Assembly: GCF_039523075.1 (NCBI RefSeq)
Contig: NZ_BAAAEP010000013.1
Location: 1 to 64,000 of the forward strand
Source: Caenispirillum bisanense
GTDB taxonomy: Bacteria; Pseudomonadota; Alphaproteobacteria; Rhodospirillales; Rhodospirillaceae
Direction: 5' to 3'
DNA: 64,000 nucleotides
Positions 59,776 through 64,000 of the stretch are shown here, piece by piece; the first letter of the stretch is position 1; each line of letters starts with the position of its first letter. The position numbers and the translations under genes are program-made. The notes beneath the pieces are model-generated. The model worked only from the letters and a program-made list of their open reading frames with translations. It was not told the DNA's origin and searched no databases.

Positions 59776-61206
59776 ATGGAGGCTCTGGTCTACGAGGCGG
59801 TGGCGGGGCGGCTGGCGGCGGCCATCGACGACGGCACCTACGCCCCCGGCGACCGCCTGCCGAGCGTGCGGGCGCTGGCGCGGCGGGAGGGCGTCAGCCC
59901 GATGACGGCGCTCCGGGCGCTGGAGCTGCTGGCCGACCGGGGCCTGAGCGAGGCGCGGCCGCGCTCCGGCCACTTCGTCACCCTGCGCGGTCATCCGGCG
60001 GTACTGCGGCAGGCGACGGCGACGGCGGCGCAGGCGACGCTGGTGTCCATCGCCGGGCTGGCGGCGGAGATCCTCGGCACCAGCCGCGACCGGCGCCTGC
60101 TGCCGCTGGGCGACGGCGTGCCGGGGGCGGACCTGCCGCCGCTGGCGGCGCTGGCGCGGGCGCATGGCCGGGTGCTGCGGCAGCAGGGGGCGACGGCCTT
60201 CACCGCCTATGGCGACCCGCGCGGCGAGCCGGCGCTGCGCAAGGCCATCGCCCGCATCATGGCGGAGGAAGCGGCGGCGGCGGTGTCGCCCGAGGACATC
60301 GTCGTCACCAACGGCTGCGCCGAGGCGCTGGACCTCGCCCTGACGGTCACCACCCGGCCGGGCGACGTGGTCGCCATCGAATCTCCGTCCTACTTCGGCA
60401 CCCTGCAGGCGCTGGAGGCGCAGGGGCTGAAGGCGCTGCCCATCGCCACCGACCCCCGTCGCGGCCTTGACCTGGATGCCCTGGCGGCGGCGCTGGCGGC
60501 CGGCGGCGTGGCGGCGGTGGTGGTGATGCCGGCGGTCCACAATCCGCTCGGCTGCGCCATGGATGCCGCCGCCCGCGCCCGCCTGCTGGACCTGTGCCGG
60601 CGGGCGGCGGTGCCGTTGATCGAGGACGACACCTTCGGCCCGCTGTCCTTCGCCACGCCGCGGCCGCCGGCGGTGAAGGCGGCCGACCTGGCCGGCGACG
60701 TGCTCTACTGCGGCGCCTTCTCCAAGACCGTGGCGCCGGCCCTGCGGCTCGGCTGGATCGCCGCCGGCCGCTGGCCCGAGGCGGTGGCGCGGCAGAAGAT
60801 GCTGCGCACGCTGGCCTCGCCGACGCCGGCCCAGCTGGCCCTGGCCGAGGTGGTGGCCGACGGCCGCCATGCCCGCATCGCCCGCCGCGCCGCCCGCACC
60901 TACCGCCGCCGGCTGGCCCTGGCGGCGGAGGCGGTGGCGCGCCACTTCCCGCCCGGCACCGAGGTCAGCCAGCCGGCCGGCGGCTTCATGCTGTGGGTCA
61001 GGCTGCCGCCCGGCGGCGACGGCCTGGCGCTGTACCGGGCGGCCCGGGCGGCGGGGATCGGAGTCGCGCCGGGCTCGCTGTTCGCCCCCGGCGGCGAGGG
61101 GGCGCGCTGCCTGCGCATCTCCGTCGGGGTGCTGGACGGGGCGGCGCTGCGCGACGCGGTGGCGCGGCTGGGGGCGCTGGCGCGGCAAAGCGGCAACACC
61201 GGGTGA
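59776..61206 (+). CDS. MocR-type regulator: GntR HTH plus aminotransferase domain
   Basis: A protein of 476 residues. The N-terminal GntR winged helix (AAAIDDGTYAPGDRLPSVRALARREGVSPMTALRALELL) is joined by a linker to a fold-type I aminotransferase domain with VTNGCAEALDLAL, the segment HNPLGCAMDAAARARLLD and the PLP lysine in GAFSKTVAPALRLGW. Such fusion regulators use PLP or an amino-acid adduct as signal. The divergent EamA exporter 102 bp away is the likely target. Start ATG at 59776. Confidence 0.9.
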   Translation: MEALVYEAVAGRLAAAIDDGTYAPGDRLPSVRALARREGVSPMTALRALELLADRGLSEARPRSGHFVTLRGHPAVLRQATATAAQATLVSIAGLAAEILGTSRDRRLLPLGDGVPGADLPPLAALARAHGRVLRQQGATAFTAYGDPRGEPALRKAIARIMAEEAAAAVSPEDIVVTNGCAEALDLALTVTTRPGDVVAIESPSYFGTLQALEAQGLKALPIATDPRRGLDLDALAAALAAGGVAAVVVMPAVHNPLGCAMDAAARARLLDLCRRAAVPLIEDDTFGPLSFATPRPPAVKAADLAGDVLYCGAFSKTVAPALRLGWIAAGRWPEAVARQKMLRTLASPTPAQLALAEVVADGRHARIARRAARTYRRRLALAAEAVARHFPPGTEVSQPAGGFMLWVRLPPGGDGLALYRAARAAGIGVAPGSLFAPGGEGARCLRISVGVLDGAALRDAVARLGALARQSGNTG

Positions 61207-61217
61207 TCAAAATGCAA

Positions 61218-61253
61218 CAGCCCCGGCGCCACCCGTTTGCCGCACCGGGGCTG
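61218..61253 (+). terminator. Hairpin after the MocR-type gene
   Basis: A nine-base perfect stem CAGCCCCGG (61218-61226) with 61245-61253 directly after the stop codon. Weak T content. It overlaps an upstream alternative start (61212) of the next gene, so the later start is favoured. Confidence 0.45.
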
Positions 61254-61292
61254 CGTGCTAAAGCCAGGACACATCCGCTGCCGGCCCGGTCC

Positions 61293-61943
61293 ATGCGCCT
61301 TTCGCTGCCCGTCCTGACGACGCTGTGCGTCGCGCCGTTTCTCGTCAACGACCTCTACCTGATCTGGCAGGTGGAGTACGACACCTTCGTCGCCGTCGAG
61401 ATCGCCCTGCGCGGCAGCATCGTCCTGCTGGCCCTGCTGGTGCCGGCCGGGCGGCGGGCGCTGCGGCCGGTGACCGGCCGCCCGCACGGCAGCATCGAGG
61501 GGCTGGGCTGGACCGTTGCCGTCACCCTGGCGGTGGTGTTCGCCTTTCCGCTGCGCTGGTATCTGCCGGGGCAGCCGCTCGGCTGGGCGCCCATCGCCGA
61601 CGATCACCTGTGGCTGGTCATCGACACCGCCATCGGCATTCCGCTGGTGGCGCTGAGCGAGGAGATCGTCGCCCGCGGCCTGGTCAAGCGCACGCTGGAG
61701 GAACGCGGCTGGCATCCGGTGTGGGTGACGCTGGCCTCCGCCCTGCTGTTCGGCCTGTGGCACTGGTCGGGCGGCTTCGGCCATGTGGTGATGACCGCCG
61801 CCGCCGGCGTGGTGTTCATGATCGCCGTCTACCGCACCGGCTCCATCTGGCCGGCGGTGGTGGCGCACGCCCTCATCGACCTGTGGCTCATCAGCTGGAT
61901 GGACTGGCAGGAGCTGCTGGGCGTGGAGGCGATGGTGGGCTGA
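61293..61943 (+). CDS. CPBP family intramembrane glutamic protease
   Basis: A protein of 216 residues with about six hydrophobic helices. The family motifs are ALSEEIVARGLVKR (EExxxR), FGLWHWSGG (a histidine motif) and HALIDLWLI (HxxxD), the proposed active site of the Abi/CPBP (Rce1-like) proteases. Bacterial members act in bacteriocin immunity, prenyl-protein or lipoprotein processing, or unknown processes. Start ATG at 61293; an in-frame ATG at 61212 lies within a hairpin and is less likely. Its last 53 bp overlap the convergent DUF294 gene. Confidence 0.82.
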   Translation: MRLSLPVLTTLCVAPFLVNDLYLIWQVEYDTFVAVEIALRGSIVLLALLVPAGRRALRPVTGRPHGSIEGLGWTVAVTLAVVFAFPLRWYLPGQPLGWAPIADDHLWLVIDTAIGIPLVALSEEIVARGLVKRTLEERGWHPVWVTLASALLFGLWHWSGGFGHVVMTAAAGVVFMIAVYRTGSIWPAVVAHALIDLWLISWMDWQELLGVEAMVG

Positions 61944-63396
61944 CCGCCGCCCGCTGCAGCCCGTCCCGGACCAGCATGCGCAGGGCATCCACCGCCCGCA
62001 CGGCGTCCTTCACCCGCGCCGCCACCTCGGGCGGGAACCGGCGGGGATCGACGCGGGTGCCGGCGGCGCGGCCGCCGCGCAGGTCGTCGATCTGCTGGCG
62101 CAGCACGACATCGAGCAGCAGCGCATGGCCGGCCGTCAGGGCGGCATGGTCGCGGCCGGTGAGCACCCCGGCGGCCGCCAGGGCATCCAGCCGGTCCCGC
62201 GTGGCGGTGGCAGCGAGGCCGTGCTGCAGGGCCATCACCCGCGCCCCCTGGACCACCGGCAGCAGGCCGCCCAGCTTGAGGTCCAGGCGCCCCTCGGCAT
62301 CCAGCCGGAAGCGCCCGAACAGGCCGAGCGGCGGGTTGAGCGCCTCCAGCTGCGCCCCCAGCACGGCCAGGAAGCCGCGCGCCCGGCGGGCCGCCTCCAG
62401 CGCCTCGGCCTGCAGGGTGGCGGCCAGCTCGGCATCGCCGAACACCGGCTGCAGGTCGTAGAAAATGTCGACCATCAGCAGGCTGTCGGGCTCCGGGTGG
62501 CCGATCCAGCCGCCGATGCGCTGCCGCCAGCCGTCCAGGTCGTGGCGCCAGTCCGGCTGGCTGGCCATGACGCCGCCGGGGCAGTAGGGCAGGCCGGCGG
62601 CGTCCAGCAGGTCGGTCATGCGGCGGCCCAGTTCGGCGAACCACGGGGCGTCGCCGGCGCCGCCGCGATGGACGAGGGCGTTGTCCTGGTCCGGCGCCAG
62701 CAGGCTCTCGCCGCGCCCGCCGGAGCCGAGCACCAGCACGGCATAGGGCGCCGGCGGCGGCCCCCAGGCGGGATCGGCGGCGAGGGCGGCCTCGGCCAGC
62801 TGGGCGGCGCGGCGGGTCATGTCGCGATAGACGGCGCTGATCACCGCCGCCACCTCGCGCGCCTCCACCGCCTCCGCCAGCAGGGCGGCGGCCAGGGCCG
62901 GCAGCTCCGCCCGCACCGTCGCCAAGTCGGCGGCGGTTTCGGCCGTGCGCAGGCGGTCGCCCAGTTGCAGGCTCTGGCCGGAGCGCAGGCGCAGCAGGTC
63001 GCGGGCGGAGATCACCCCCACCGCCCGTCCCATGCCGTCGATCACCGCCAGGTGCCGCAGGCCGAGCCGCGCCATGCGGCCGAGCGCCATGTAGACGAAG
63101 GCGTCGGCGCGCACGAAGGCGACCGGGCTGGTCATCAGATCGGCCACCCGGCCGGGGTCGGCCGGGCAGGCGCACAGGGCGCGCAGCATGTCCCTTTCCG
63201 TCACGATGCCGGCCGGGCGGCCGTCGCCGTCGAGCACCAGCAGCGAGCTGACCCGCCGCGCCAGCATCAGCCGCGCCGCCTCGGTCGCCGGGGCGGCGGG
63301 ATCGACCGTCAGCGGCGGGCTGCTCATCAGGTCGGCGACGCGGTGGCGGTAGGGGAAGCTGTCGATGCGGGCCAGCGGGCGGGTGTCGGTATCCAT
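61891..63396 (-). CDS. CBS and DUF294 nucleotidyltransferase-like protein
   Basis: A protein of 501 residues. Two CBS motifs lie near residues 15-135 (RRVSSLLVLDGDGRPAGIVTERDML and LRHLAVIDGMGRAVGVISARDLL). The DUF294 nucleotidyltransferase-like domain follows with VLGSGGRGESLLAPDQDNAL (Gly-Ser loop and the Asp pair), then the C-terminal DUF294_C part (KLGGLLPVVQGARVMAL). CBS pairs bind adenylate nucleotides, so adenine-nucleotide-regulated transferase activity is inferred. The exonuclease gene upstream is 28 bp away on the same strand, a recurrent pairing. ATG at 63396 is chosen; a longer frame lacks similarity. Confidence 0.86.
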   Translation of the reverse strand: MDTDTRPLARIDSFPYRHRVADLMSSPPLTVDPAAPATEAARLMLARRVSSLLVLDGDGRPAGIVTERDMLRALCACPADPGRVADLMTSPVAFVRADAFVYMALGRMARLGLRHLAVIDGMGRAVGVISARDLLRLRSGQSLQLGDRLRTAETAADLATVRAELPALAAALLAEAVEAREVAAVISAVYRDMTRRAAQLAEAALAADPAWGPPPAPYAVLVLGSGGRGESLLAPDQDNALVHRGGAGDAPWFAELGRRMTDLLDAAGLPYCPGGVMASQPDWRHDLDGWRQRIGGWIGHPEPDSLLMVDIFYDLQPVFGDAELAATLQAEALEAARRARGFLAVLGAQLEALNPPLGLFGRFRLDAEGRLDLKLGGLLPVVQGARVMALQHGLAATATRDRLDALAAAGVLTGRDHAALTAGHALLLDVVLRQQIDDLRGGRAAGTRVDPRRFPPEVAARVKDAVRAVDALRMLVRDGLQRAAVSPPSPPRPAAPASPSS

Positions 63397-63424
63397 GGCG
63401 TGGCGATCCTCGGCGGCGACCGGC

Positions 63425-64000
63425 TCACCAGCCCATGGCCCGCTGGCGCGCCAGCAGGTGGGTGGCCTTGCGGGTATAGGCGTGGGCCTCGGCCAGGGTC
63501 TTGATCCCGGCGGCATCGAGCAGCGGCAGCAGGCGGACGTAAAGCTCCGCCGTCACCAGCGCATCGCCGAGGGCGGTGTGGCGGCCGTGGACGTCGATGC
63601 CCAGGTGTCGGCACAGCACCTCCAGGTTGAGGTCGGTCATGCCCGGAAACAGCAGCCCGGCCAGCAGCAGGGTATCGAGCGTCGGCGGCGCCGGCGGCGG
63701 CAGGCCGGCCAGGGCGCATTCCCGCCGCAGCAGGGCGAGGTCGAAGCCGATGTTGTGGCCGACCAGCACCGCCCCGCGCAGCAGCGGCTCCAGCGCCGGC
63801 CAGGCGGCGGCGAAGGGCGGGGCGCCGGCTGCCACCTCGTCGGTGATGCCGTGGATGGCGGCGGCGCCGGCCGGTATGGGGATGCCGGGGTTCACCAGCC
63901 GGTCGATGTTGGCGATGTGGAAGATGCGGGTGCCGTGAACCCGCACCCCGCCCACCGAAACGATGCGGTCGCGGTGGATGTCGAGCCCCGTCGTCTCGCT
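63425..64000 (-). CDS. 3'-5' exonuclease, DnaQ/epsilon-like, 5' end outside window
   Basis: The frame is open to the window end, so the start lies beyond 64000. Visible residues begin SETTGLDIHRDRIVSVGGV, the end of ExoI (DxETTGL), followed by ExoII in LVGHNIGFDLALL and ExoIII in HTALGDALVTAELY (His and Asp). This is the DEDDh fold of a 3'-5' exonuclease related to the DNA polymerase III proofreading subunit. About 191 residues are present. It pairs with the CBS/DUF294 gene, and in many genomes the two are in one operon; the substrate is unknown. Confidence 0.87.
   Translation of the reverse strand, partial: SETTGLDIHRDRIVSVGGVRVHGTRIFHIANIDRLVNPGIPIPAGAAAIHGITDEVAAGAPPFAAAWPALEPLLRGAVLVGHNIGFDLALLRRECALAGLPPPAPPTLDTLLLAGLLFPGMTDLNLEVLCRHLGIDVHGRHTALGDALVTAELYVRLLPLLDAAGIKTLAEAHAYTRKATHLLARQRAMGW

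Overview
The window is about 64 kb of very GC-rich (roughly 70%), densely coding chromosome from an alphaproteobacterium, most likely in or near the Rhodospirillales. Supporting markers are a glnB-glnA pair, an ATP12-type F1 assembly chaperone, tamA-tamB, a carA/carB pair next to a divergent yqeY-dnaG-rpoD cluster, two DUF1127 proteins, DUF1465 and DUF3126 proteins, and a pccB/pccA carboxylase locus. No rRNA, CRISPR array, prophage or classical insertion sequence is visible. Because GC is so high, long open frames occur opposite almost every real gene; I treated these as shadows. All calls come from reading translations and motifs; no database search was run.

Layout. 1-6.7 kb: the 3' part of a large TPR protein (cut by the window edge), a HAD phosphatase, an AsmA-like protein and ATP12. 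6.8-10.9 kb: propionyl/acyl-CoA carboxylase beta and alpha subunits, separated by a compact GxxExxY-family gene read in the opposite direction and bounded by perfect 27-bp inverted repeats built from CACCAAGA octamers. This is the most unusual structure in the window. 11-21.5 kb: accessory and poorly characterised genes (DUF3126, glycolipid-binding family, DUF72, TPR plus a tiny membrane protein, thioesterase, diguanylate cyclase, DUF1643-like, aminopeptidase P, two DUF1127 proteins, prmA). 21.5-28.4 kb: MFS transporter divergent from a GlxA-type regulator, a chemoreceptor, a DUF1989 protein and an RTX calcium-binding protein.

28.5-33.2 kb: glnA and glnB (nitrogen assimilation, minus strand), an aminotransferase, a HicB-like/HicA pair, tRNA-His and a MarR regulator. 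33.5-41.6 kb: tamA-tamB translationally coupled, a DUF1465 gene with an odd 3' end, and tyrS. 41.9-46.6 kb: LysR, thioredoxin reductase, 2-Cys peroxiredoxin, an Lrp/AsnC regulator and a CheZ-like phosphatase. 46.7-56.7 kb: greA, carB and carA on the minus strand; yqeY, dnaG and rpoD divergently on the plus strand. 56.8-64 kb: a CAT-anticodon tRNA, ettA, a DMT transporter divergent from a MocR-type regulator, a CPBP protease, a CBS/DUF294 protein and a 3'-5' exonuclease cut by the window end.

How genes work together: glnB and glnA form the core ammonium assimilation and signalling unit; carA and carB make carbamoyl phosphate for arginine and pyrimidines; yqeY-dnaG-rpoD is a variant of the macromolecular-synthesis cluster; tamA-tamB builds an envelope assembly/lipid-transport bridge; trxB and the peroxiredoxin cover thiol redox; the chemoreceptor and CheZ-like protein indicate motility signalling.
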